From: Pelagihabitans sp963760375
GTDB lineage: Bacteria > Bacteroidota > Bacteroidia > Flavobacteriales > Flavobacteriaceae
Assembly: GCA_963760375.1 (NCBI GenBank)
Contig: CAVXCS010000005.1
Span: forward strand, 620,001-684,000
Direction: 5' to 3'
Length of the DNA stretch: 64,000 nt
The number at the start of each line of letters is the position of its first letter. Positions within the stretch are counted from its first letter, which is position 1. This document shows, piece by piece, positions 8,391 to 18,650 of this stretch. The notes beneath the pieces are model-generated. The model had not been told where the DNA came from. It made no database searches and saw only the letters and a program-made list of their open reading frames with translations. The translations under genes and the position numbers were made by a program.

Positions 8391-10835
8391 TTAAAAATTA
8401 CCGACCCTAATGATATCGGCAAAAATTCCGGATGCGGTAACTTCGGCTCCGGCGCCCGCTCCCTTGATGATCAAAGGTTGGTTCGGATATCGTTCGGTAT
8501 AGAACAACACTATATTGTCACTGCCTTCCAAATTGTGGAAATCATGACCTTCCGGAATTTGCTGCAATCCTACACTGGCCTTGCCATTTTCAAACTGGGC
8601 CACATACTTCAATTTGCACTTTTTATTTTTTGCCGCTTCGTAAAGTTTTTGAAAACCGGTTTCGTTTTCTTTTAAGGATTTGAAGAAGGCTTCATTGTTC
8701 TTGGCTTCAAGGCTGGCCTTGGGCAAAAACGATTTGTTTTCGATATCTGCCATCTCCAATTGGTTTCCGCTTTCACGGGCCAAAATAAGGATCTTGCGCA
8801 TGACATCCACCCCACTTAGGTCAATTTTGGGGTCGGGCTCCGTGTAGCCCTGCTGCTGCGCTTGTTTTACAACATCGTGGAAGGTTGTTTTTTCGTTGAA
8901 ATGGTTGAACACAAAATTAAGGCTTCCAGATAAAACGGCCTGGATTTTCAAAACTTTGTCGCCCGATACGATCAAATGTTTTAGGGTATCGATGATGGGA
9001 AGTCCGGCACCTACATTGGTCTCGAACAGGAAGGGTGCATTGTACTGTCTTGCCAGCCCTTTCAGCTCGTCGTAATAGCCATAGGATGAGGAGCAGGCTA
9101 TCTTGTTGCAAGTGACCACTGAGATACTACTGCTCAAGAAAGTACCGTAGGTGCCGGCTATTTCCTCGCTTGCCGTATTGTCCACGAAGATGCTGTTGCG
9201 CATGTTCAGCTTTTTGACTTGGGAAATGAATGCCGATGGGTCTGCCTTTTCGCCGGCGGCCAATTGGTCTTCCCAATGCTTTAGGGCGATCCCATTGTCA
9301 TCGAAATGCATTTTTCGGGAATTCGAAATACCAACTACCCTTACATTCAATTTTAGGTTGTCTTTCAGGTATTTTTTTTGTTGTTGCAGCTGGGTCAAAA
9401 GCTTGGACCCCACATTGCCCACACCCATGATGAAGAGGTTCAGTTGTTTGATGTTTTCTTCGAAAAATTCCTCATGGAGGGCATTCAATGCTTTTTTAAC
9501 ATCATCCTTGTCGATGACCGCCGATATGTTTCGTTCTGAGGCGCCTTGGGCGATGACCCTTATGTTAACATTGTTACGGCCAAGGGTGCTGAACATCTTA
9601 CCGCTCAGTCCTTGATGACTTTTCATATTGTCACCGACCAGGGCAATGATGGCCAGGTCTTTTTCCGCAAACACCGGTTTTATTTTTCCGAGGGCAATTT
9701 CATATTCAAAAGCTTGGTTGACCATGGTGACGGCCTTATCGATATCGTTTGCCGATATCCCAATGCAGATAGAGTGTTCCGATGAAGCTTGGGTAATAAG
9801 CACCACACTGATATCGGCTTGGGAAAGCACTTCGAAAAATCGTTTTGAAATACCGGGAATTCCCACCATACCAGGACCCTCCAACGATAATAGGGCAATG
9901 TTCTCGATATGGCTGATGCCTCGTACCGTTTTTCCCTTTTCGTTCCTGTTTTTGGTGATCAACGTCCCCGGTGCGGTGGGGTCAAAGGTGTTTTTGATCA
10001 CAATTGAAATACCCTTGGCCAGAACGGGCTGAATGGTAGGGGAGTAGAGCACCTTGGCACCAAAGTGTGAAAGCTCCATAGCTTCTTCATAGGAGATATG
10101 GGGAATCGCTTTGGCCTGTTTCACTATTTTGGGATTGGCCGTGTACATCCCGCTCACGTCGGTCCATATTTGAAGGATTTCGGCATTGACCGCTGCCGCT
10201 ACGATCGCTGCGGTATAATCGGAACCTCCCCGGCCCAGCGTGGTGAGGTTGCCCTTCTCCGAAGACGCTATAAAGCCAGCCATCACCGTGATTTTGTTGG
10301 GTACCTTTTTAAAGTAGGCGGCACAGCGCCGGTTGGTATGTTCAAAATTCACCGCCGCCTTGCCATATACATCATTGGTCTTTATCAGTTCCCGGCTATC
10401 TTTATAGCCCGCATCCAAACCTTCCGATACAAAATATTCGGCAATGATGTAGGACGAAAGCAATTCACCATAACTTACGATTTTATCTGAAAGCTTGGGG
10501 GTGATTTCCCCGATCAAGTAAGCCCCTTCCAGAAGCGTTTCCAAGTTGTTCAGCTCACTTTTAACCTTGCTCAGCACCTTGCTCTGCGCTTTGATGGGAA
10601 TGATTTCCTTGATCGTTTCGATATGACGGGCCTCGATTTCCTTTGCCTTTTCAAGATATCCGGCATTTTGTTCGGCAGCCAGGGCAGCGGTATGGAGCAG
10701 CAGATCGGTGATGCCTCCCAAGGCAGATACCACCACGATGCAATTCCCGTTTTTGAAACCGGATACGATATTTTTTACCAAGCCAATGTTTTGTGCATTG
10801 GCCACGGAGGTGCCACCGAATTTTAAAACCTGCAT
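8391..10835 (-). CDS. thrA: Bifunctional aspartate kinase / homoserine dehydrogenase I
   Basis: An 814-residue fusion. The aspartokinase part starts with KFGGTSVAN (residues ~5-13) and has TTLGRGGSDYTA near residue 200. Paired ACT regulatory domains cover roughly 315-460. The homoserine dehydrogenase part starts at the Rossmann segment MGVGNVGSKLL (~468) and carries TNVGAGLPIIDTL and GSLNFVFN. ACT domains in this arrangement usually give feedback inhibition by threonine. It is the first gene of the thrA-thrB-thrC run. Confidence 0.97.
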   Translation of the reverse strand: MQVLKFGGTSVANAQNIGLVKNIVSGFKNGNCIVVVSALGGITDLLLHTAALAAEQNAGYLEKAKEIEARHIETIKEIIPIKAQSKVLSKVKSELNNLETLLEGAYLIGEITPKLSDKIVSYGELLSSYIIAEYFVSEGLDAGYKDSRELIKTNDVYGKAAVNFEHTNRRCAAYFKKVPNKITVMAGFIASSEKGNLTTLGRGGSDYTAAIVAAAVNAEILQIWTDVSGMYTANPKIVKQAKAIPHISYEEAMELSHFGAKVLYSPTIQPVLAKGISIVIKNTFDPTAPGTLITKNRNEKGKTVRGISHIENIALLSLEGPGMVGIPGISKRFFEVLSQADISVVLITQASSEHSICIGISANDIDKAVTMVNQAFEYEIALGKIKPVFAEKDLAIIALVGDNMKSHQGLSGKMFSTLGRNNVNIRVIAQGASERNISAVIDKDDVKKALNALHEEFFEENIKQLNLFIMGVGNVGSKLLTQLQQQKKYLKDNLKLNVRVVGISNSRKMHFDDNGIALKHWEDQLAAGEKADPSAFISQVKKLNMRNSIFVDNTASEEIAGTYGTFLSSSISVVTCNKIACSSSYGYYDELKGLARQYNAPFLFETNVGAGLPIIDTLKHLIVSGDKVLKIQAVLSGSLNFVFNHFNEKTTFHDVVKQAQQQGYTEPDPKIDLSGVDVMRKILILARESGNQLEMADIENKSFLPKASLEAKNNEAFFKSLKENETGFQKLYEAAKNKKCKLKYVAQFENGKASVGLQQIPEGHDFHNLEGSDNIVLFYTERYPNQPLIIKGAGAGAEVTASGIFADIIRVGNF

Positions 10836-11029
10836 GATGTAATTATATTAGGGTATACTCTTTTTGAAGGGCGAAAGATCGCAAAAATGGGTGAATATGC
10901 AATTGATTACCCCAAAGGGGTGATAGAACCGGTATGAGAAAGACCAAAGCGGTAGTATGGAGAATTCGTTGTGAGGGCCAAGAGAAATTTCAACATGACT
11001 ATTTTCTAAAAACCAAAAGTAGTACTTTT

Positions 11030-11062
11030 AATGCCCTGGGCAAACGTTTCTGGGCATTTTTA
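11030..11062 (+). terminator. Hairpin with short T tract upstream of nnr
   Basis: AATGCCC (11030-11036) pairs with GGGCATT (11052-11058) around a 15-nt loop and runs into TTTTA. It lies between the divergent thrA and nnr genes, 40 bp before the nnr start. No plus-strand gene precedes it, so it could attenuate nnr or terminate upstream antisense transcription. The remainder of 10836-11100 holds nothing else I can name. Confidence 0.35.
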
Positions 11063-11100
11063 TATTTAACCGTCCCATGGGCCTCAAATTAAATTAAAGA

Positions 11101-12645
11101 ATGAAAATATTTTCTTCGGAACAGATTTATAAGGCCGATAAAATAACGGTTGAAAGGCAGGGCATTACCAGTGAGGCGCTCATGGAAAGGGCCGCTAGCC
11201 AGATTTTTAAGTGGATGGATTCGCGTTTGCAGGGCGCACCGGTCAAGATCCATTTGTTCTGCGGGATAGGCAACAACGGGGGCGACGGCATCGCGTTGGC
11301 CAGGATGCTGAAAGACCACGGTTATCATACCGAGGTGTACGTGGTCAATTATAGCAAAACCAGATCGGCCGATTTTCTGGTGAATTTGGAGCGCCTCAAA
11401 GAACGCAAGATATGGCCGACTTATTTGGATACGGTTTTCGAGTACCCCTCGATCCACAGGGACGATATCATTGTGGATGCCATTTTTGGGATTGGATTGA
11501 ACAGGCCACCGGCGGCATGGGTAGCGAAACTGATGCAACATCTGAATGCTACCGGCGCCTTTATATTATCGGTCGATGTGCCTTCCGGACTCTATATGGA
11601 TCGCGGGTTGGATAGTTCCGATGCGGTGATCGGGGCGAACCATGTACTGAGCTTCCAGGCCCCTAAATTGGTGTTTTTCTTACCGGAAACGGGGCGTTAT
11701 GCCGAACAATGGGAGATTTTGGATATCGGACTGGACGCCGATTATCTCAAGGCCACCGAAACCGATTTTACGCTTGTTGGAAAAAATGAGGTACTGGCTT
11801 TTTATAAACCCAGGGAGAAGTTCTCACATAAAGGCACCTATGGCCATTCGCTGATCGTCGGGGGCAGTTATGGAAAAATGGGCGCCGTACATCTTGCCGG
11901 CAAAGCCTGTTTGCGGGTAGGAAGCGGCTTGGTAAGCTTGTTTGTGCCTTCCTGCGGATTGCTGCCCCTGCAGACCAATCTTCCGGAGGCGATGGTTCTT
12001 ACCGATGTCAATGAAAATTATATTTCGGACATCAAACCGAATCTGGAAAAAATGACGTTGGCCGTCGGTATTGGAATGGGCACCGAAAAAGAAAGCGTTA
12101 GTGCCTTGTCGGCCTTATTGGAGACGGCCAAAGCTCCAATGGTCATCGACGCAGACGCCCTGAATATGATCTCGGCGAACAAGGAGCTCCTCAAGAAATT
12201 ACCGGAGGCGTCGATTCTGACACCACATCCCAAAGAATTGGAGCGGTTGTTGGGCAAATGGGGCGATGATTTTGATAAATTGAAGAAAGCCAAGGCATTT
12301 TCGAAACGATACGGCTGCGTACTGGTCATCAAAGGGGCACATACGCTAACGGTTTTCGAAGGTAAGGGATATTTCAACACCACAGGAAACCCTGGAATGG
12401 CCACGGGCGGTAGTGGGGATGTGCTCACAGGCATGGTCGCGGGCCTGTTGGCCCAAGGGTACAGTCCTTTGCAGGCGGCTATTTTTGCGGTCTACCTTCA
12501 TGGAAGGGCTGGTGATATCGCCGTCACGCAATGGGGCTATCAGGGTTTGATCGCCTCGGATATCATCGAGGCCATTGGCAAGGCCTTTATTGATTTATTC
12601 CAGATGCCCGAGCTGCAAGAAGATGCCGAAGAACCGCAACCATAA
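11101..12645 (+). CDS. nnr: Bifunctional NAD(P)H-hydrate epimerase / ADP-dependent dehydratase
   Basis: A 514-residue two-domain metabolite-repair enzyme. The N-terminal epimerase (NnrE, residues ~1-215) has GIGNNGGDGIALAR and DAIFGIGLNR. The C-terminal ribokinase-like dehydratase (NnrD) has HKGTYGHSLIVGGSYGKMG, DADALN, LTPHPKE and the NPGMATGGSGDVLTG catalytic loop. It repairs hydrated NADH and NADPH. It is transcribed away from thrA and converges on the next gene. Confidence 0.97.
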   Translation: MKIFSSEQIYKADKITVERQGITSEALMERAASQIFKWMDSRLQGAPVKIHLFCGIGNNGGDGIALARMLKDHGYHTEVYVVNYSKTRSADFLVNLERLKERKIWPTYLDTVFEYPSIHRDDIIVDAIFGIGLNRPPAAWVAKLMQHLNATGAFILSVDVPSGLYMDRGLDSSDAVIGANHVLSFQAPKLVFFLPETGRYAEQWEILDIGLDADYLKATETDFTLVGKNEVLAFYKPREKFSHKGTYGHSLIVGGSYGKMGAVHLAGKACLRVGSGLVSLFVPSCGLLPLQTNLPEAMVLTDVNENYISDIKPNLEKMTLAVGIGMGTEKESVSALSALLETAKAPMVIDADALNMISANKELLKKLPEASILTPHPKELERLLGKWGDDFDKLKKAKAFSKRYGCVLVIKGAHTLTVFEGKGYFNTTGNPGMATGGSGDVLTGMVAGLLAQGYSPLQAAIFAVYLHGRAGDIAVTQWGYQGLIASDIIEAIGKAFIDLFQMPELQEDAEEPQP

Positions 12646-12664
12646 ATCACGGCTCGGTCGGCAA

Positions 12665-13072
12665 CTATTTCTTTGCGTCCTTGATCCTGCGTTTTACCCA
12701 AGTCAAGGCATTGTTGTATTCAATAAAAAACTTCATCGGTTTTTTATAAAAAAGTTTTTCGATCTTAAAATTGTGCATGTCCATTTCCTTCATCGAAACG
12801 ATGGCGAAGGCTTTTAGGTTTTCCATTTCCCGCACATAGGTATAAACCGTTGGGTCAATGGCATAGGAGTTTTTACGCAGACTGATATATCCAAAGTCTT
12901 TGTCCCTAAAATGTATTTCGGAAATTCCGATGATTTGATAGGCGCGCTCCATGGTTAATGTGGCCCCTTCATTGAAAGTGGCTACCATATAGTCGTCAAA
13001 TACCTGAACTTTGCCTATTTCTAATTGATACTCCCTAACAATAACTGTTTTTTTGGATTGTCCCACTTTCAT
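12665..13072 (-). CDS. Conserved hypothetical protein, STAS/SpoIIAA-like size
   Basis: A 135-residue soluble protein from the ATG at 13072; an upstream ATG at 13120 adds 16 residues that look non-native. It alternates short hydrophobic strands and amphipathic helices and has no signal peptide, membrane segment or catalytic motif. The layout resembles small flavobacterial proteins of the SpoIIAA/STAS-like type, but that is a weak impression. It faces nnr end to end (20 bp) and lies about 200 bp before clpC's terminator. Confidence 0.6.
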   Translation of the reverse strand: MKVGQSKKTVIVREYQLEIGKVQVFDDYMVATFNEGATLTMERAYQIIGISEIHFRDKDFGYISLRKNSYAIDPTVYTYVREMENLKAFAIVSMKEMDMHNFKIEKLFYKKPMKFFIEYNNALTWVKRRIKDAKK

Positions 13073-13217
13073 TCTGTTGTGTAGTTTAGTGTCTCGAAAC
13101 GAAAGTAATCGTAAACCCAATAAATAGGATAAATATTAGATTAAAGGCTCAAATATCGTTTATACTACGCCAGATATATAGCGTTTTATTTTTGTTCCTA
13201 CCCTAATTAAAACAGGG

Positions 13218-13249
13218 CAAAAAAAAAGGAGTCCTTTTTCGGGACTCCT
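13218..13249 (-). terminator. Rho-independent terminator of clpC
   Basis: AGGAGTCC (13227-13234) and GGACTCCT (13242-13249) form an 8-bp stem. Read on the minus strand it is followed by a long T tract (the A run at 13219-13227). It lies just past the clpC stop codon. Confidence 0.85.
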
Positions 13250-13273
13250 CTTAAGTATTTTTCTTACTATTTA

Positions 13274-15823
13274 TCAAGCCTTGGACGACTTCTCCGCTTT
13301 CTTGATTTTAATGGTCAATTCTTCTTTTTTCTCATCAAGGTCCATATAGATATGGTCACCTTCTTCAATTTTTGAATTTACGATTTCTTCCGCCAAGGCA
13401 TCTTCGATATACTTCTGGATGGCCCTTTTCAAAGGTCGTGCGCCATATTGTTTATCAAAGCCTTTTTCCGCGATATAGTCTTTGGCTTTATCGGTCAAAT
13501 GCAGGTCATATCCTATATCCTTTATTCTTGCGAATAACTTGGCAAGTTCGATATCGATGATTTTGTGGATATCTTCCCGCTCCAGGGGGTTAAAGACCAC
13601 CACATCATCTATCCTGTTCAAGAATTCCGGTGCAAAAGCCTTTTTCAAGGCATTTTCGATCACGCTTTTCTGATGGGTATCGGCTTGTGACAATTTGGCC
13701 GAAGTACCAAAACCGACCCCTTGGCCAAAATCTTTGATCTGGCGCGCTCCAATATTCGAGGTCATTATGATAATGCTGTTTCTGAAGTCGATCCTACGCC
13801 CTAAACTGTCGGTCAGGAAACCATCATCCAATACTTGCAACAACATGTTGAAAACATCAGGATGTGCTTTTTCCATCTCATCCAAAAGAATTACGGAATA
13901 GGGTTTGCGGCGTACTTTTTCGGTCAATTGGCCGCCTTCCTCATACCCGACATATCCCGGAGGGGCACCTACCAGTCTTGAGATGGCGAATTTTTCCATG
14001 TACTCGCTCATGTCTATCCTGATCAAGGCATCTTCCGAATCGAAGAGCTCTTTGGCCAATATTTTGGCCAACTGGGTCTTCCCGACCCCGGTCTGTCCAA
14101 GAAATATAAATGAACCTATCGGTTTATTGGGGTCTTTCAGGCCGGCCCTGTTTCGCTGTATGGCCTTGGCCACCTTGGCAACGGCTTCGTCCTGCCCGAT
14201 GACATTTCCTTTGATCAGTTCGGGCAATTTGGCCAACTTATTGCTTTCGGTCTGGGCGATCCTGTTCACTGGAATACCGCTCATCATCGACACCACATCG
14301 GCCACATTGTCTTCGGTTACGATTTCTTTGTGCTGTTTGCTGTCTTCTTCCCATTTTTCCTGTGCGATGGCAAGATCTTTTTCCAATCTCTTTTCATCGT
14401 CCCGCAATTTGGCGGCCTCTTCGTATTTCTGTTTTTTTACGACACTGTTTTTCAGTTCGCGTACGTCTTCCAACTGCTTTTCAAGTTCCAATATCTGTTT
14501 GGGGACGTCCATATTCACGATGTGCACGCGGGAACCGGATTCATCGAGGGCATCTATCGCCTTGTCGGGAAGAAACCGATCGGTCATGTACCGGTTGGTC
14601 AGTTTCACACAGGCAAGGATGGCCTCATCGGTGTAGAGGACATTATGGTGGTCTTCATATTTGCCCTTGATATTCTTGAGGATTTCGATGGTTTCGTCAA
14701 CGGTGGTCGGTTCTACGATCACTTTTTGAAAACGTCGCTCCAAGGCACCGTCCTTTTCGATGTATTGTCGATATTCATCCAAGGTGGTCGCGCCGATGCA
14801 TTGTATTTCCCCTCTTGCCAAAGCGGGTTTGAACATGTTGGAAGCATCGAGACTGCCTGTGGCACCGCCCGCACCTACAATGGTGTGTATTTCATCGATA
14901 AAAAGTATCACATCATCGTTCTTCTCCAATTCGTTCATCACGGCTTTCATCCGTTCTTCGAACTGTCCTCGGTATTTGGTGCCGGCTACCAATGACGCCA
15001 AATCAAGGGTCACTACCCGTTTGTTGTAGAGAATCCTGGAAACTTTTTTGTTGATGATCCGCAGTGCCAGGCCTTCCGCGATCGCACTTTTGCCCACACC
15101 GGGCTCCCCGATGAGCAAGGGATTGTTCTTTTTTCTTCTGCTCAGGATCTGGGAAACCCTTTCGATTTCCTTTTCCCTGCCCACTACTGGATCTAACCTG
15201 TTTTCTTCGGCCATTCGGGTAAGGTCCCTGCCAAAGTTGTCCAATACCGGAGTTTTCGACTTTTTATTGCCTTTTTGGCTACTGGTCGTGCCGAAATTGC
15301 CTTCTTTTTCGTCACCGGTATCATCTGGCTCGTTTGGAAACGATTCGGAAGTAGGGGAGTCCACGATTTCATCGTCGCTGGTGATCATGAATTTGAATTG
15401 TTCCTTGACCCCGTCATAGTCCACTTTCAGTTTGTGGAGCAGTTTGGTGGTGGGATCGTTCTCGTTCCGCAAGATGCACAATAACAGGTGTGCAGTATTG
15501 ATCGAGGAACTTTGGAATAGCTTGGCTTCCAAAAATGTGGTCTTCAAAGCCCTTTCCGCTTGGCGGGTCAGGTGAAGGTTCTTTTTGTCTTTTTGGACAT
15601 TGCTGGGATTTGGGTTGGAAGGGCTCAAGATTTCGACCTTTCTCCGTAGGTGGTCCAAATCAACGTCCATTGCATCCAAGATGCTGATGGCCTTTCCATT
15701 ACCATCGCGCAAAAGCCCCAACATCAAATGCTCGGTACCAATAAAGTCGTGGCCCAATCTTAGGGCCTCTTCCTTGCTGTAAGCAATTACGTCTTTTACC
15801 CGTGGTGAAAAATTATCATCCAT
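13274..15823 (-). CDS. clpC: ClpC-type AAA+ ATPase of the Clp protease
   Basis: An 849-residue Hsp100 protein. It has an N-terminal double Clp repeat (residues ~1-145), a first AAA module with Walker A GEPGVGKSA and Walker B ILFIDEIHT, a middle UVR-like coiled segment (KLRDDEKRLEKD), and a second AAA module with GQTGVGKTQLAK, VILLDEMEKAHPDVF and a C-terminal D2-small domain. It unfolds substrates for ClpP, which is not in the window. A separate terminator follows, so it is probably monocistronic. Confidence 0.96.
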   Translation of the reverse strand: MDDNFSPRVKDVIAYSKEEALRLGHDFIGTEHLMLGLLRDGNGKAISILDAMDVDLDHLRRKVEILSPSNPNPSNVQKDKKNLHLTRQAERALKTTFLEAKLFQSSSINTAHLLLCILRNENDPTTKLLHKLKVDYDGVKEQFKFMITSDDEIVDSPTSESFPNEPDDTGDEKEGNFGTTSSQKGNKKSKTPVLDNFGRDLTRMAEENRLDPVVGREKEIERVSQILSRRKKNNPLLIGEPGVGKSAIAEGLALRIINKKVSRILYNKRVVTLDLASLVAGTKYRGQFEERMKAVMNELEKNDDVILFIDEIHTIVGAGGATGSLDASNMFKPALARGEIQCIGATTLDEYRQYIEKDGALERRFQKVIVEPTTVDETIEILKNIKGKYEDHHNVLYTDEAILACVKLTNRYMTDRFLPDKAIDALDESGSRVHIVNMDVPKQILELEKQLEDVRELKNSVVKKQKYEEAAKLRDDEKRLEKDLAIAQEKWEEDSKQHKEIVTEDNVADVVSMMSGIPVNRIAQTESNKLAKLPELIKGNVIGQDEAVAKVAKAIQRNRAGLKDPNKPIGSFIFLGQTGVGKTQLAKILAKELFDSEDALIRIDMSEYMEKFAISRLVGAPPGYVGYEEGGQLTEKVRRKPYSVILLDEMEKAHPDVFNMLLQVLDDGFLTDSLGRRIDFRNSIIIMTSNIGARQIKDFGQGVGFGTSAKLSQADTHQKSVIENALKKAFAPEFLNRIDDVVVFNPLEREDIHKIIDIELAKLFARIKDIGYDLHLTDKAKDYIAEKGFDKQYGARPLKRAIQKYIEDALAEEIVNSKIEEGDHIYMDLDEKKEELTIKIKKAEKSSKA

Positions 15824-16083
15824 ATATTATCCTTAACATGTATAAAATTAGTAAAACTCTATCAATCTCGTGCAAAGACTATACCTATTATTCGATAAAC
15901 TTGGTCTAAATGACGAAAAAACACCTGATTTACAAAATAATTAACAACTTAATTGTCAACCAAATCGGCCCTGAGCTATGTTGATAAATTGTTAAATAAA
16001 ACGCCGGTAGTGTGCTTTGAAAGGTATCATTTTCCTTATATTGGCATGCTTTTTTTAACGATACTAAATCTTGAGATTTTAAA

Positions 16084-18618
16084 ATGGCTGAAGGAGAAAA
16101 ATTGATCCCGATTAATATTGAAGATGAAATGAAATCTGCCTACATTGATTATTCAATGTCGGTCATTGTGTCACGTGCCCTGCCCGATGTCAGGGATGGT
16201 TTAAAGCCCGTTCACAGAAGGGTGCTCTATGGAATGTACGAACTTGGGGTGCGATCGAACAGTGCCCATAAAAAATCGGCCCGTATCGTAGGGGAAGTTC
16301 TAGGGAAATACCATCCCCATGGCGATACCTCGGTATATGATTCAATGGTGCGGATGGCACAGGAGTGGAGCCTTCGTTACATGCTCGTCGATGGCCAGGG
16401 AAATTTTGGTTCGGTCGACGGCGACAGTCCGGCCGCAATGCGTTACACCGAGGCGCGCATGCGCAAGATCGCTGACGACATGCTGGCCGATATCGATAAG
16501 GAAACCGTTGACCACCAGCTCAATTTCGATGATTCGCTACAGGAACCCACCGTACTGCCCACAAGGGTTCCCAACCTATTGGTGAACGGTGCCTCGGGCA
16601 TCGCAGTGGGAATGGCCACCAACATGCCGCCCCACAACCTTTCTGAAGTGGTTGATGGCACCGTGGCCTATATCGAAAACAATGACATAGAGATCGATGA
16701 ACTGATATCACATATCAAAGCCCCGGATTTTCCGACCGGGGGCATTATTTATGGCTACGATGGGGTAAAGGAAGCATTCCATACCGGTCGTGGACGTGTC
16801 GTGATCCGGGCCAAGGCCTCTTTTGAAGAGGTTCAAGGAAGGGACTGCATCATCGTCACCGAGATTCCCTACCAGATCAACAAGGCCGATATGATCAAAA
16901 AAACCGCCGATCTGGTCAACGAAAAGAAGATCGACGGTATTGCGAGCATCCGGGACGAATCGGACCGAAAAGGGATGCGGATCGTTTATATCCTGAAGCG
17001 CGACGCCATTCCCAATATCGTTTTGAACACCCTTTATAAGTACACTGCCTTACAATCGTCATTCAGTGTGAACAACATTGCCTTGGTCAAGGGCAGGCCA
17101 CAATTGCTGAACGTAAAGGAGATGATCCATTATTTTGTGGAACATCGACACGAGGTAGTGGTTCGCCGCACCAAGTTCGAACTGAAAAAAGCGGAAGAAA
17201 GGGCCCATATTCTTGAAGGGCTCATCATTGCCTCAGACAATATCGATGAGGTGATCTCGATCATCAGGGCATCGGCGAACGCCGATGAAGCCCGTGAGAA
17301 CCTAATGGTCCGCTTCAAACTTTCCGAGATACAGGCAAAGGCCATTGTTGAAATGCGTTTGCGACAACTTACGGGACTGGAGCAAGACAAGCTTCGTTTA
17401 GAATTTGACGAGATCATCAAGACCATCGCCGATTTAAAGGATATTCTGGAGCGCAAGGAGCGTAGGATGCAGATCATCAAAGACGAACTCCTTGAGGTCA
17501 AGGAAAAGTATGGAGATGCCAGACGTTCTGAAATCAATTTTGCCGGTGGCGACCTGAGCATGGAAGATATGATCCCCGATGAACAGGTGGTCCTTACCAT
17601 ATCACACGCCGGCTATATCAAAAGAACCCCTTTAACGGAATACAAAACACAGAACAGGGGCGGCGTTGGCCAAAAGGCGTCCTCAACCCGGAACGAGGAT
17701 TTCCTGGAGCATTTATTTATAGGCACCAACCATCAATATATGCTGTTCTTTACGCAAAAAGGCAAATGCTTTTGGATGCGGGTCTATGAAATCCCGGAAG
17801 GCAGCAAGACTTCGAAAGGCAGGGCCATACAAAACTTGATCAATATTGAGCCGGATGACGCGGTCAAGGCATTTATCTGTACCCAGGATTTGAAAGACGA
17901 AGAATATGTCAACAGCCATTACGTGATCATGGCCACCAAAAAAGGGGTTGTCAAAAAGACTTCTTTGGAACAATATTCGAGACCGCGCCAGAATGGTATC
18001 AATGCGATCGGAGTACGTGAAGACGATGAGCTCTTGGAAGCCAAGCTTACTACGGGTACCAGTCAAATATTCCTGGGGCTGAAATCCGGAAAGGCCATTC
18101 GATTCGAAGAGAGCAAAACCAGGCCCATGGGCAGAAATGCGTCCGGAGTGAGGGGCATTACTTTGGCAGATGCCAAAGACGAGGTAGTCGGCATGGTTTC
18201 CGTAAACGATTTTGACGAAGACATCTTGGTGGTTTCGGAAAATGGTTATGGTAAACGATCCAGCATAGATGATTACAGGATCACCAATAGGGGCGGTAAA
18301 GGAGTGAAAACCATATCCATTACCGATAAAACAGGTATATTGGTGGCCATCAAGAACGTCACCGATACCGATGACCTTATGATCATCAATAAATCGGGCA
18401 TCGCTATCCGCATGAGCGTCGAAGATCTTCGTGTCATGGGCAGGGCCACGCAGGGGGTAAAACTCATCAACATCAAGGGCGATGATTCCATCGCTGCGGT
18501 CGCCAAGGTGATGCGGGACGAGGAGAATTTGGATGAAGCCGATATCAATGACATAGAGGTGAATACCGAAGATGGCACGGCTCTTGATAAGGAAGGTAAT
18601 GATGAAACAAAAGAATAA
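16084..18618 (+). CDS. gyrA: DNA gyrase subunit A
   Basis: An 844-residue type IIA topoisomerase subunit. The catalytic Tyr121 is in AAMRYTEARM. The quinolone-binding segment HPHGDTSVYD has Thr82 and Asp86, equivalent to E. coli Ser83 and Asp87. The C-terminal beta-pinwheel repeats are present, with a degenerate GyrA box (NRGGVG) and an acidic tail. With GyrB it introduces negative supercoils. It is divergent from clpC across 260 bp and is followed 32 bp later by a TPR gene, probably in the same transcript. Confidence 0.97.
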   Translation: MAEGEKLIPINIEDEMKSAYIDYSMSVIVSRALPDVRDGLKPVHRRVLYGMYELGVRSNSAHKKSARIVGEVLGKYHPHGDTSVYDSMVRMAQEWSLRYMLVDGQGNFGSVDGDSPAAMRYTEARMRKIADDMLADIDKETVDHQLNFDDSLQEPTVLPTRVPNLLVNGASGIAVGMATNMPPHNLSEVVDGTVAYIENNDIEIDELISHIKAPDFPTGGIIYGYDGVKEAFHTGRGRVVIRAKASFEEVQGRDCIIVTEIPYQINKADMIKKTADLVNEKKIDGIASIRDESDRKGMRIVYILKRDAIPNIVLNTLYKYTALQSSFSVNNIALVKGRPQLLNVKEMIHYFVEHRHEVVVRRTKFELKKAEERAHILEGLIIASDNIDEVISIIRASANADEARENLMVRFKLSEIQAKAIVEMRLRQLTGLEQDKLRLEFDEIIKTIADLKDILERKERRMQIIKDELLEVKEKYGDARRSEINFAGGDLSMEDMIPDEQVVLTISHAGYIKRTPLTEYKTQNRGGVGQKASSTRNEDFLEHLFIGTNHQYMLFFTQKGKCFWMRVYEIPEGSKTSKGRAIQNLINIEPDDAVKAFICTQDLKDEEYVNSHYVIMATKKGVVKKTSLEQYSRPRQNGINAIGVREDDELLEAKLTTGTSQIFLGLKSGKAIRFEESKTRPMGRNASGVRGITLADAKDEVVGMVSVNDFDEDILVVSENGYGKRSSIDDYRITNRGGKGVKTISITDKTGILVAIKNVTDTDDLMIINKSGIAIRMSVEDLRVMGRATQGVKLINIKGDDSIAAVAKVMRDEENLDEADINDIEVNTEDGTALDKEGNDETKE

Positions 18619-18650
18619 TCAATAAACACTAATTTTAATATTACAGAGAA

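Noticed and set aside
8336..8422. N-terminal extension of thrB overlapping thrA
   Set aside because: The extra 29 residues do not resemble the family; the ATG at 8335 gives a normal N-terminus.
10907..10996. thr operon leader peptide upstream of thrA (29 codons, minus strand)
   Set aside because: Only four scattered Thr codons, no run of Thr/Ile and no terminator hairpin before thrA.
16324..16341. Quinolone-resistance change in GyrA (Thr at the Ser83 position)
   Set aside because: Thr at this position is, as far as I recall, the wild-type state in some flavobacteria, and Asp86 is kept.
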